The notes under the pieces: model-generated
Databases searched by the model: none
What the model was told of the DNA's origin: nothing
Seen by the model: only the letters and a program-made list of their open reading frames with translations
Shown here: one piece after another, positions 36,361 through 46,612 of the stretch
Layout: every line of letters begins with the position of its first letter
How positions within the stretch are numbered: the first letter of the stretch is position 1
Position numbers and translations under genes: made by a program
Assembly: GCF_003268775.1 (NCBI RefSeq)
Contig: NZ_QLSU01000003.1
Coordinates: 352,248-416,247, forward strand
Length of the DNA stretch: 64,000 bases
Reading direction: 5' to 3'
Source: Paraburkholderia unamae
GTDB taxonomy: Bacteria; Pseudomonadota; Gammaproteobacteria; Burkholderiales; Burkholderiaceae

Positions 36361-38313
36361 TCACAATTTCGCCCCGGCGCTGTATTGATCCTGCATATCT
36401 TGCGTTGTCTCCCTCTTTTCCGGCGGCGGTTCGCGCTCGGGCGAGAGCGCCGCGCCGCATTGCGCGATGAGCTCGCGCAGCGAAGCCGGAAAGAGCGTGT
36501 CGGGGTCGTCGGCAATGCCCGCGCCGTCGTCGCGCAGCATCGCGCCGATGCCCACCACGATGGTGGCGACGGGCGCGCGCTCGCGCAGCCGCCGCACGAG
36601 ATTGCGCAGGTAAGGCGCCGACTCGGGCGCGTCGAGCGAGACCACGCAGATGGCCGGAGAACGCTGCCCGTCCACCATCGCCGCGCGCGTGGCGCGCACT
36701 TCGTCGTAAGTCGTGGCCGTGCAGGGAATCTCATGGCGCAGGAGCAACTGTCCGACGATCGCCACCGCCACGTCGTCGAACGCGCCGCGCCCCGGCACGC
36801 AAAGCACCTCGCCCGCATCAGGCGCCAGCTTGAACTCCGCCGGCCTGTCGCCACCGCTCCTGAGCGCCTTGTGTGCGCTCGACTCTGCGACCCTCGCGTG
36901 GCGCGAGTCGTCGACGGATTCGAGGTCTTCCACGATGTCGAGCAGCGCCTGGTTGATGCGCGCGACCTGCTCGGCGGGCAGCACGCCGCGCAAGGCGTCG
37001 TTGCGCGCGAAGCGCAGGCCCTCGAACACCACTTGCTCGTAGTAGTCGATGAGCGGCATGGTCGCCAGCAACCGGTCGGCCTGGAGCAGCGCCTCGTGCG
37101 GGTCGTCGGCGAGCAGGCGCTGGTAGCAGGTTTGCGCGGGCGTGAGCGCGGGCTGGTCGCCAAGCAGGATCGTGAGGAAGTTCAGGCGGTCCACGTAGCG
37201 GCCGAGCGTGACGATGCACAGCGTAAGCGGCGTGGACAGCACGAGCCCGATCGGCCCCCACAGCCAGCTCCAGAAGATCGCCGCCACCACCACCGCGAGC
37301 GGCGAAAGCCCCGAGCGGCGGCCATAGAGCATCGGCTCGGCGAACTGCCCGGCCACCACGTCCACGACGATGAAGAAAATCAGCGTCGTGACGCCCATGG
37401 TCCATTGCGGCTGCGTGGCCGCGGCGACGAGCGTGGCCATGATCGCGGCGATCCAGATGCCGATGTAGGGCACGAAGCGCATGAGCGCCGCCACCGCGCC
37501 GAACAGCAGCGCGCCCGGCACGCCGATGCCCGCCAGCCCCAGCGCGATCACGCCCCCCACCGTCACGTTCACGCCGAGCTGGGCGACGAAGTAACGCGAG
37601 AGCCGCTGGGAGGCGTCGTTGATGGCCGTGGTGGTGCGGTGCAGGTCGTTGGAGCCAAACACGCTGATGAGCCGGTCGCGCAGATCCTCGCGCTGGAACA
37701 GGATGAAGATCGTCACCACGAGCACGATAAAGCCCGTTTCGAGCGGCGCGACCGCCGGCGCGAGCGCCTTCTGCGCGAGCTGCAACGGCGTGGGCGCGGG
37801 CGTGTGCACTTCCACCGGCATGGGCTGCTGCGGCTGGTTGCGCGCCGCGCGCCCGCGCGGCTGCGGCGGCGCAGGCGGCGGCGTGGGCGTCACGCGTTGC
37901 AGCGTGGCGGCGGCGCGTGACATCAGCGAGTCGGCGCGGCCCACGGTCTTTTGCTGGACCGTTTCGACTTTCTGCTCGATCTCCTCCTGGTACTGCGGCA
38001 GCGAGGCGGAAAGCTGGTAGATCTGCGCGGCGATCAGCGCGCCCACGCCGGCGAGCGCCAGCACGGTGGAAAGCACCGCGACGAGGATGGCGAGGAACTG
38101 CGGCAGATGAAAGCGCCGCAGCGTCGTCACGAGCGGCGCGAGCAGGAAGCTCAGCAGCACGGAGAGCGTGATGGGAATCAGCACCGCGCGCCCGAAGTAC
38201 AGGCCGCACACCACGACCACGCCGGTAATGACGGAGGCGAGGCTGTGCAGCGTCGGCGGGCTTGGCGGAAACACCCGGTTGCGTCGGCCCTGCGGCGGCA
38301 GCGGGAAATTCAT
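36361..38313 (-). CDS. AI-2E/PerM-family membrane protein with large C-terminal extension
   Basis: A 650-residue inner-membrane protein. Residues about 25-390 form the AI-2E (PerM/TqsA) transporter domain, with seven to eight membrane segments and the ending RSGLSPLAVVVAAIFWSWLWGPIGLVLSTPLTLCIVTLGRY. A Pro/Gln-rich loop near 145-180 interrupts the N-terminal half. After the last membrane segment, about 240 residues are soluble: a helical part (PAQTCYQRLLADDPHEALLQADRLL) then an alpha/beta-like part (EVLCVPGRGAFDDVAVAIVGQLL, ICVVSLDAPESAPYL, VATIVVGIGAML) resembling a cobalamin-binding or receiver-like fold. The exported substrate is unknown; family members differ widely. Confidence 0.8.
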   Translation of the reverse strand: MNFPLPPQGRRNRVFPPSPPTLHSLASVITGVVVVCGLYFGRAVLIPITLSVLLSFLLAPLVTTLRRFHLPQFLAILVAVLSTVLALAGVGALIAAQIYQLSASLPQYQEEIEQKVETVQQKTVGRADSLMSRAAATLQRVTPTPPPAPPQPRGRAARNQPQQPMPVEVHTPAPTPLQLAQKALAPAVAPLETGFIVLVVTIFILFQREDLRDRLISVFGSNDLHRTTTAINDASQRLSRYFVAQLGVNVTVGGVIALGLAGIGVPGALLFGAVAALMRFVPYIGIWIAAIMATLVAAATQPQWTMGVTTLIFFIVVDVVAGQFAEPMLYGRRSGLSPLAVVVAAIFWSWLWGPIGLVLSTPLTLCIVTLGRYVDRLNFLTILLGDQPALTPAQTCYQRLLADDPHEALLQADRLLATMPLIDYYEQVVFEGLRFARNDALRGVLPAEQVARINQALLDIVEDLESVDDSRHARVAESSAHKALRSGGDRPAEFKLAPDAGEVLCVPGRGAFDDVAVAIVGQLLLRHEIPCTATTYDEVRATRAAMVDGQRSPAICVVSLDAPESAPYLRNLVRRLRERAPVATIVVGIGAMLRDDGAGIADDPDTLFPASLRELIAQCGAALSPEREPPPEKRETTQDMQDQYSAGAKL

Positions 38314-38471
38314 GTCGGATCGAATCGGAAAAATAGGTAACGAACGGCAAAGGCAAACGCGCGACCCATTCACGCGCACAAAACGCGCCTCGAAATGGTA
38401 CTGCGCGCAGATGGCGCGCGCGCGGCAAACGCCGTTGCGCGCGTGCCGTCGCGCGTCATCGGATCATGGCG

Positions 38472-39107
38472 TCACTGCGCCTTGCCCGACACGAGCTCCT
38501 GGTTGCGCGCGGTGAGGAACTGGATGAGCCCGTCCACGCCGCCCTGCTGGATCTTTTCATTGAACTGCTGGCGGTAGGTCTGGATCAGCCACGCGCCGAG
38601 CACGTTCAGGTCGTAAAGCCGCCAGCCCTGCGGCGCCTTGTAAAGGCGGTAATCGATTTCAACCGGGTTGGTGCTCGTTTGCGCGAGCGTGCGCACCACG
38701 ATGTCGGTGTCGCCGGGCGAGCTGCGCACGGGCGGGTAGTCGATCTTCTGGTCGGGTTTCAGCTGCGCGATCGCGCCCGAGTAGAGATGGATCAGCAGCA
38801 ACTGGAACTGTTGCTCAATCTGCGTGCGCTGCTCGGGCGTGGCCGTGCGCCAGTGCGGCCCCATGGCGAGGCGCGTGGTGCGGCTGAAATCGACGTAAGG
38901 CAGGATGTCGCGATTGACGATGTCCTGAATGCGCCCGATATCGTCGGGCGCGATCGACTTCGCGCGCACTTCGTCGAGCACCTGCTGCGTGGCGGTCTTG
39001 ATGAGCGCCTGCGGGTCGGACTGGTCGACGTCGGCGAACGCCGCCGTGGCGGGCAAAAACGACAGGCAGCACGCAAGCAGCGCGCCAAAGCGGAATAACC
39101 TGGTCAT
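38472..39107 (-). CDS. mlaC: MlaC/Ttg2D-family periplasmic phospholipid-binding protein
   Basis: A 211-residue periplasmic protein with a Sec signal peptide (about residues 1-25, cleavage near AFA-D). The MlaC domain follows: DILPYVDFSRTTRLAMGPHWRTATPEQR and DYRLYKAPQGWRLYDLNVLG are family hallmarks. MlaC carries phospholipids between the outer and inner membrane. Here no mlaA, B, D, E or F gene is next to it, so it is probably a second, orphan MlaC-like protein; it follows the PerM-type gene's upstream side on the same strand with a 158-bp gap. Confidence 0.85.
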   Translation of the reverse strand: MTRLFRFGALLACCLSFLPATAAFADVDQSDPQALIKTATQQVLDEVRAKSIAPDDIGRIQDIVNRDILPYVDFSRTTRLAMGPHWRTATPEQRTQIEQQFQLLLIHLYSGAIAQLKPDQKIDYPPVRSSPGDTDIVVRTLAQTSTNPVEIDYRLYKAPQGWRLYDLNVLGAWLIQTYRQQFNEKIQQGGVDGLIQFLTARNQELVSGKAQ

Positions 39108-39260
39108 CGAATTCTCTGAGGATTGGCAAAAAGCGGGCACGAACGCGGGGATGCGCCAGGCGCGGCACGCCGGCGCGGCGCGAAGCGCACGCCAGAGGTC
39201 AGTCTAACGGGTCGGCGGGCCGACCGGCGAATCGTTGTGCGGTCGTGCGCGGCGCGCGCC

Positions 39261-39407
39261 TTAGCCCGGACGGCCGGCGTGCGAGCGGTCGTCGTCCGCG
39301 AGGAACGCCTCCAGGCCGAACAGCCAGGCGAGGCAAAACGACAGGCGCGAGAGCAAAGCAGGGAAGGTCGATGGCGATGGCTGGGGCGAAGCGGATTCGG
39401 GCTCCAT
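39261..39407 (-). CDS. Candidate small membrane protein, 48 residues
   Basis: ATG 39407 is preceded by AGGAG ten bases upstream. The 48-residue product has an acidic, Ser/Pro-rich start and one hydrophobic stretch (about residues 15-37: FPALLSRLSFCLAWLFGLEAF), then a charged tail. The frame is too short to be sure of, but signal and composition are better than for neighbouring frames. No family recognised. Confidence 0.35.
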   Translation of the reverse strand: MEPESASPQPSPSTFPALLSRLSFCLAWLFGLEAFLADDDRSHAGRPG

Positions 39408-39760
39408 GGTTGTGGTGCTCCTCATTGTCGATCGGATCGTTGTTGGCGCACGCTGTGAAGCAAGTCGCATACCACCCGTCGAACCCGCGCCAGCGGTCGC
39501 GACGGCAACCGCAACCCGCGTACCCGGCATGCATAGCGCGTGTAAAAACTACAAGCGCGCCATGGCAAAGCGGCGCATCCGTGTGCCGCGCGGCCCGGCG
39601 GCGGTTGCGCGGAGCACCGGGCACCAACCAGGCACCCCCCGGGCACGCAAAAAGCACACGGTCGCACACGCGCTCGCCCGCTTTCGCTTTTTGCCCACGT
39701 AATCGCTTCAATCGATACGATGGTGTAAGGTTCAGCGGTTCGTCTCGCAGCGAGAGGCGC

Positions 39761-39799
39761 GGCTCATTGCCCAGGCTCGTTGCCCAGGCTCATCGCCCA
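39761..39799 (+). repeat. Three tandem 13-bp repeats before rsbR
   Basis: Copies ggctcattgccca, ggctcgttgccca and ggctcatcgccca lie head to tail and end one base before the AGGAG-type ribosome-binding region of rsbR. Changes in copy number would shift the leader length without touching the coding sequence. Confidence 0.7.
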
Positions 39800-39808
39800 G
39801 GAGATCGC

Positions 39809-40675
39809 ATGGACACACAGGAACAAGCCCGCATTGCGGACATACTCGGCCAGCATCGCGACACGCTTCTCTCCGACTGGCTGCGCCTGCATCTACCCAA
39901 CGCGCTGCGTCGCGGCCTCGCGATGGAAGGGGAAGTGCGCGAGCAGTTCACCACCTTCCTCGCTGTCTTCCTCGACACCCTGCCGAACGCCGACACCTTC
40001 GATGCAAGCCGCCCCGAGTGGGAACCGGTGCGCGCGTTCCTCGCGGGAATGTCGGCGCACCGCGCGCGCCAGGGCTACACGCCGGTGGAGACGGCCACCT
40101 TCGTGTTCTCGCTCAAGGAGCCGGTCTATGCGCGCCTGCGCGAGGCGTATGCGGGCAGGCCCGGCGAACTCGCCGAGCTGAGCTGGCAGGTGAACCTGCT
40201 GCTCGACGGCTTCGGCCTCTACACCACCGACGTTTTCCAGCGCAGCCGCGAAGCGATCATCGCGCGCCAGCAGGAGGAACTGCTCGAGCTTTCCACGCCG
40301 GTCGTGCAGCTATGGGAAGGCATCCTCGCGCTGCCGCTCATCGGCACGCTCGACTCCTCGCGCACCCAGGTCGTGATGGAAAGCCTGCTGCAAAAGATCG
40401 TCGACACGGGCGCGGGCCTCGCGATCATCGACATCACGGGCGTGCCCACCGTGGACACGCTCGTCGCGCAGCATCTGCTCAAGACCGTGGCCGCCGCGCG
40501 CCTCATGGGCGCGGACTGCATCATCAGCGGCATTCGCCCGCAGATCGCGCAGACCATCGTGCATCTGGGCGTCGATCTCACCAACGTCACCACCAAGTCC
40601 ACGCTCGCCGACGCCTTCGTGATCGCGCTGCAACGCATCGGCGCGACCATCAGCACGCCGAAGGCCGCGGCTTGA
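39809..40675 (+). CDS. rsbR: RsbR-like stressosome sensor (N-terminal sensory + STAS)
   Basis: A 288-residue protein. The N-terminal half (about 5-150) is an all-helical RsbR-type sensory domain (LSDWLRLHLPNALRRGLAMEGEV, PVETATFVFSLKEPVYARL), and the C-terminal half (about 165-280) is a STAS domain. Thr217 in VDTLVAQ matches the phosphorylatable Thr205 of Bacillus RsbRA; Thr210 and Thr214 are nearby. RsbR proteins form, with RsbS, the large stressosome shell. ATG 39809 follows aggag; the open frame to 39245 is chance. It begins a six-gene operon on the plus strand. Confidence 0.88.
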   Translation: MDTQEQARIADILGQHRDTLLSDWLRLHLPNALRRGLAMEGEVREQFTTFLAVFLDTLPNADTFDASRPEWEPVRAFLAGMSAHRARQGYTPVETATFVFSLKEPVYARLREAYAGRPGELAELSWQVNLLLDGFGLYTTDVFQRSREAIIARQQEELLELSTPVVQLWEGILALPLIGTLDSSRTQVVMESLLQKIVDTGAGLAIIDITGVPTVDTLVAQHLLKTVAAARLMGADCIISGIRPQIAQTIVHLGVDLTNVTTKSTLADAFVIALQRIGATISTPKAAA

Positions 40676-40694
40676 CGAACCCGGAACGCCCACG

Positions 40695-41054
40695 ATGGAA
40701 CGCATTCCGATTCTGCGCCTTGGCGACTGCCTGATCGTCGCGATCCAGGTGGACATGCACGACCGCCTCGCGATCGCGCTCCAGGACGACCTGACCGAGC
40801 GCATCGTGAAGGAGTCGGCCAAGGGCGTGCTCATCGACATCTCGGCGCTCGACGTGGTGGACTCGTTCATAGGCCGCATGATCAGCAACACGGCCGCCAT
40901 GGCCATGGTGCTCGACGCGCAAACGGTGGTCGTCGGCATGCAGCCTTCGGTGGCGATCACGCTGGTCGAACTCGGCCTCACGCTCACGGGCGTGCGCACG
41001 GCACTGAACGTCGAGAAAGGCATGGCGCTGCTCAAGCAGCGCCAGCCGCGTTAG
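40695..41054 (+). CDS. rsbS: RsbS-like STAS scaffold protein
   Basis: A 119-residue single STAS domain. Ser57 in VVDSFIGRM lies where RsbS Ser59 is phosphorylated by RsbT. IPILRLGDCLIVAIQ and the SNTAAMAMVLDAQTVVVGM helix-strand are typical. In the stressosome RsbS holds RsbT in place and releases it when phosphorylated. It follows rsbR after 19 bp and precedes rsbT after 26 bp. Confidence 0.9.
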   Translation: MERIPILRLGDCLIVAIQVDMHDRLAIALQDDLTERIVKESAKGVLIDISALDVVDSFIGRMISNTAAMAMVLDAQTVVVGMQPSVAITLVELGLTLTGVRTALNVEKGMALLKQRQPR

Positions 41055-41080
41055 CGTTAGCACGTCTCTTGCATTCGATC

Positions 41081-41506
41081 ATGAATAGCAACGACATGAA
41101 CGAACGGCTCGCGGCGCAAGTGAGCCTGCGCTCCGATGAGGAAATCGTGCGGCTGCGGCAGATCGTGCGCGACGCCGCGATCGAGCAGGGCTTCTCGCTC
41201 ATCGAGCAAACCAAGTTCGTGACCGCGGCAAGCGAGCTTGCGCGCAACACGTTGCAGCACGGCGGCGGCGGCGACGCGCGGCTCGAAGTGCTCGCGAGCG
41301 GCGTGCGCGTGGGGCTACGGCTCACCTTCGTCGATCAGGGCCCCGGTATCGCCGACATCGAGCGCGCGCTGAAGGACGGCTTCACGAGCGGCAACGGCCT
41401 CGGCCTCGGTTTAGGCGGCTCGCGGCGCCTGTGTGACGAGTTCACGATCGAATCGGCGCCGGGCAACGGCACGACAGTCACCATCACGAAATGGAAAGTA
41501 CGCTAG
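41081..41506 (+). CDS. rsbT: RsbT-like serine/threonine switch kinase
   Basis: A 141-residue GHKL-type kinase. The N box is SELARNTLQHGGGG, G1 is DQGPGIADI, and the lid/G2 region is GFTSGNGLGLGLGGSRRL, all as in RsbT. RsbT phosphorylates RsbR and RsbS and then leaves the complex to activate a partner. In Bacillus that partner is the phosphatase RsbU, which is absent here. ATG 41081 is preferred to the upstream TTG; another ATG at 41096 is possible. It overlaps the next gene by 16 bases. Confidence 0.88.
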   Translation: MNSNDMNERLAAQVSLRSDEEIVRLRQIVRDAAIEQGFSLIEQTKFVTAASELARNTLQHGGGGDARLEVLASGVRVGLRLTFVDQGPGIADIERALKDGFTSGNGLGLGLGGSRRLCDEFTIESAPGNGTTVTITKWKVR

Positions 41507-42616
41507 ACACTGCGGCCGGCTCCGGCGGCGGCATGCATCGATCCTTCGAGATCAGCGACGCGAGCAGCGTGGCCTATGCGCGGCGCGGCGCGGCCGAGGC
41601 CGCGCGCAGCGCCGCGCTCAACGAGACCGATGCCGGACGTCTCGCGATCGTGCTGACCGAAGCGGCCACCAACATCCTCAAGCACGCCGGGCACGGCGAG
41701 TTGCTCGTGCGCGCGCTCGAAGGCGCGGTCGAACTGATCGCGCTCGACCGGGGCCCCGGCATGACCGACGTGGGCGCCGCGCTCACCGACGGCCACTCCA
41801 CGGCCGGCACGGCGGGCACGGGGCTCGGCGCGATCCGGCGGCTCTCCAGCCAGTTCGCGCTTTACTCGCAGCCGGGCGCGGGCGTCGTGCTGCGCGCCCT
41901 CGTGCACGCGAGCGGCGCGGGCGCGACGCATGCCGCGCGCGCCAGCCCCGAGATCGGCGCCGTGTGCGTGCCCTACCCCGGCGAGGAAGTCTGCGGCGAC
42001 GGCTGGCAGGCGCAGGCCGACCAGAGCGGCTTCACGCTTGCCGTCGCCGACGGCCTCGGCCACGGCGCGCAAGCGCACGAGGCCGCAGCCGCCGCGCTCG
42101 ACGTGCTGCGCCGCCGCGCGGGCCTCGCGCCCGCGGCGCTCATGGAGCTTTCGCACGCGGCGCTGCGCCCCACGCGCGGCGCGGCGCTCGCGCTCGTGCG
42201 TCTCGATCTCGCGCGCGGCGCGCTTGCGTTTTGCGGCACCGGCAACATCTCGGCCGTCGCGTACGGCACGAGCCATCCCGTGGAAAGCCGCGCGGCGCGT
42301 TCCGCGAGCGGCAGCGCCGGTGCGAACGCCAGCGCCAACGCCGCCGCGCGCGAAAGCTACCAGCTCGTGTCGCGCAACGGCATCGTCGGCCATACGATGC
42401 GCGGCACCCAGGAGTTCGAGGTTGCCTGGGGTGCGAACGCGCTCCTCATCCTGCACTCGGACGGCATCGGCACGCGCTGGGACCTCGCTGCGTGGCCCGG
42501 CCTCGCCAACCAGCCGGCGGTCGTGATCGCGGCCGTCCTCTACCGAGACTTCGCGCGCCGCCGCGACGACGCCACCGTCGTCGTGGTGCGCGCCCGCCCC
42601 GGAGTACAGTTGACCC

Positions 42617-44043
<1,427 letters not shown>

Positions 44044-44047
<4 letters not shown>

Positions 44048-45564
44048 ACGCGCCTACCACGCTGATCCTCAACGTCGACGACAACGAGGGCGCACGCTAC
44101 GTGAAGTCGCGCGTGCTGCGTCACGCGGGCTTCGCCGTGATCGAGGCCGCCACCGGCCAGGGCGCGCTCGAAGCCGTGCGCGAGCAGGCGCCGGCGCTCG
44201 TGCTGCTCGACGTGAAGCTGCCCGACATCAGCGGCATCGAAGTGTGCCGCCTCATCAAGTCCGACCCGCTGACCAACTCGACGCTCGTGCTGCAAACCTC
44301 GGCCGCGGCGGTGCAAACGCGCGACAAGATCCTGGCGCTCGACGGCGGCGCGGACAGCTACCTCACCGAGCCCGTCGATCCCGCCGAGCTGGTGGCCAAC
44401 GTGCGCGCGCTGCTGCGCCTTTACGCCGCCGAAAAAGCACTGCGCGACGCCGACCGCCGCAAGGACAGCTTTCTCGCGACCCTCGCGCACGAGTTGCGTA
44501 ACCCGCTCGCGCCCATTCGCAACGCGATCGAGCTGCTCGACCCGCGCCACGGCGCGAACGACGCCATGCGCGCCGACGCGCGGCAGATCGCAAGCCGCCA
44601 GGTCCAGCACCTCGGCCGCCTCGTCGACGACCTGCTCGACGTGTCGCGCATTTCACACGGCAAGATCGCGCTGCAAATGAGCACGCTCGACCTGCGCGAG
44701 ATCGTGGATATCGCCGTGGAAACGAGCCGCCCGTTCCTCGACGCGAAATCGCAGCAACTCACCGTCGAGATCGACTGCCAGCCTTGCCACGTGACGGGCG
44801 ACGCCATTCGCGTGGCGCAGATCATCAGCAATCTGCTCTCGAACGCCGCGAAGTACACGGCCGAAGGCGGCGCGATCACGCTGCGGCTCGAATCGGACGC
44901 GTTCGAGGTGGCGATCCACGTGCGCGACAACGGCATCGGCATCGCGCCCGACGAGCTGCCCTACGTGTTCGAACTCTTCATGCAGTCGCGTGACGCGCTC
45001 AAGCGCGCCGACGGCGGCCTCGGCATCGGTCTCGCGCTCGTGCGCGAGCTGGCCGAACTGCATGGCGGCTCGGTGCGCGCGCATTCCGACGGCATCGACC
45101 GAGGCTCGGAGTTCGTCGTGCGCCTGCCGATCGCGCAAGCGCCGCAATGCGCGTCGGCAAACACCCAGTCGCCCCCGACCGCCGCGCAACCCGAGCCGCC
45201 GCGCCGCCGCGTGCTGATCGCCGACGACAACATCGACTCGGCGGCGTCACTGCTCATGCTGCTCGAACTCGAAGGCCACGACGTGCGCGTGGCCCACGAC
45301 GGCCCGGCCGCGCTCGCGCTCGCGCAAAGCTTCCTGCCCCACGTGGCGATACTCGACATCGGCCTGCCGGGCATGGACGGCCACGCCGTCGCCAAGGCGC
45401 TGCGCGCCGCGCCCGCCACCGCGCGCGTGCTGCTGATCGCGCTCACGGGCTATGGCCAGGCGCGCGACCGCGAGGCCGCGAGCGAAGCGGGTTTCGACCG
45501 GCATCTCGTCAAACCGGCGTCGTTCGACGAAATCCTGCGCGAAATCGGCAGAGCGCCGGTCTAG
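44044..45564 (+). CDS. Hybrid histidine kinase: REC-HisKA-HATPase-REC
   Basis: A 506-residue soluble hybrid kinase. The first receiver (about 7-125) has its phosphoacceptor at Asp56 (LLDVKLPD); then come HisKA with His149 (LAHELRNP), HATPase (about 255-365: LLSNAAKYTAEGG, DNGIGIAP, GLGIGLALV) and a second receiver (about 390-500) with Asp438 (ILDIGLPGMDG). It is translationally coupled to the RsbT-HK gene and is probably the next relay step. No HPt domain or DNA-binding partner is encoded nearby, so the final output is unknown. Confidence 0.88.
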
Positions 45565-45619
45565 CTGAGGTACGCTGTGCGGTCCGTTTCCTGAGTTTCC
45601 TTCTTCCGGGGAAGACCGC

Positions 45620-46090
45620 ATGGATGTGCGCCCGATCGATGTTCAAGACCTCGAACTGATTTGCCGGCACCGCGAAGCGATGTTCCGCGAGGCGGGCCGC
45701 GACGAGGCCGCACTGCGCTCGATGACGACGCACTTTCGCGCATGGCTCGCGCCGCGTCTGGCCAGCGGCGCGTATTTCGGCTATGTGCTGAGCGAGCGCG
45801 GCGTGGCGCTCGCGGGCATCGGGCTCATGTTGATCGACTGGCCGCCGCATCCTCTGCATCCCGAAACTGATCGGCGCGGGTATGTGCTCAACGTCTACGT
45901 GGAGCCCGAGGCGAGGCGCCGCGGCCTTGCACGCACGCTGATGACACTCGCCGACGAAGCGTTCGCGCAACGCGGAGTGACGTACGCGATATTGCATGCC
46001 ACCGAGCAGGGGCGGCCGCTTTATCAAGGTCTCGGGTGGAGCGGGACGACCGAGATGGCAAAGGCGCTCGACGCGCCTCCGCCCGCCTGA
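45620..46090 (+). CDS. GNAT-family N-acetyltransferase
   Basis: A 156-residue acetyltransferase of the GNAT fold. Motif A is clear (YVEPEARRRGLARTLM, Q/RxxGxA form, about residues 92-108), and LHATEQGRPLYQGLGW is the motif B region. The substrate is unknown. It lies 55 bp after the stressosome operon on the same strand and could be its last gene or a separate unit. ATG 45620 is preceded by gggaaga. Confidence 0.75.
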   Translation: MDVRPIDVQDLELICRHREAMFREAGRDEAALRSMTTHFRAWLAPRLASGAYFGYVLSERGVALAGIGLMLIDWPPHPLHPETDRRGYVLNVYVEPEARRRGLARTLMTLADEAFAQRGVTYAILHATEQGRPLYQGLGWSGTTEMAKALDAPPPA

Positions 46091-46234
46091 CTCGCGTCAT
46101 CGATCCACTCGCGCCCTGCCGCCCACCCTTCGCGCCGCCTTTCCCGCGCTTCGTCGCAAACCGCTCGCCCGCCCTTCCCCCGCCCTCCACACTGCGGCCA
46201 TCGAGTCTCCTCGACCTGCAAACGGAGGGCCAGC

Positions 46235-46612
46235 ATGCCTGTCATCGTTGCCGCACACGTCGTCACCGCGACACTTTCTGTCATACTCGGAACCGCCGTG
46301 ATGCTGACCGAAAAAGGCGGCGCACGGCACAAATGGCTCGGCCGCCTCTGGGCGCTGACGATGTGCGCCACCGCGCTCATTTCGTTCGACATCCGCGAGC
46401 TGCATCCGGGGCATTTGTCCTGGGTACACGGGCTGTCGCTGCTCACGTTCGCGAGCCTCGCGCGCGCGATCTGGGCGATCCGCCACGGCAACGTGCGCGG
46501 CCATCGCCGGGCCATGCGCGGTTCGTTCTTCGCCCTCGTCGCGGCCGGGGTCGCCGCCGTCGCGACGCCGCACCGGCTGCTCAACCTCATCGTCACCGGC
46601 TGGATCGCATGA
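46235..46612 (+). CDS. DUF2306-type four-helix membrane protein
   Basis: A 125-residue inner-membrane protein with four hydrophobic segments. Conserved DUF2306 features are ARHKWLGRLWALTM, SFDIRE and GHRRAM between helices. Function of the family is not established. ATG 46235 lies after a ggaggg. Its stop overlaps the start of the LytS-type kinase (ATGATG around 46609), so the two are co-translated and it may be part of the sensing unit. Confidence 0.75.
   Translation: MPVIVAAHVVTATLSVILGTAVMLTEKGGARHKWLGRLWALTMCATALISFDIRELHPGHLSWVHGLSLLTFASLARAIWAIRHGNVRGHRRAMRGSFFALVAAGVAAVATPHRLLNLIVTGWIA

Larger units (their letters stand above)
39108..39808. other. Long spacer between mlaC and the rsb operon
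   Basis: This 701-bp gap must hold the divergent promoters of mlaC and the stressosome operon. It contains one plausible small gene on the minus strand (39261-39407) and a triple 13-bp repeat next to the rsbR ribosome-binding site. The remaining open frames on both strands are Arg/Ala-rich and do not look like proteins. Confidence 0.5.

Noticed and set aside
36385..37920. 511-residue open frame on the plus strand
   Set aside because: Antisense of the PerM-type gene; composition is Arg/His-dominated.
39199..39711. 170-residue open frame on the minus strand before the rsb operon
   Set aside because: Arg/Ala/Pro-rich with no protein-like pattern or ribosome-binding site; only the short frame at 39261-39407 has a better start signal.
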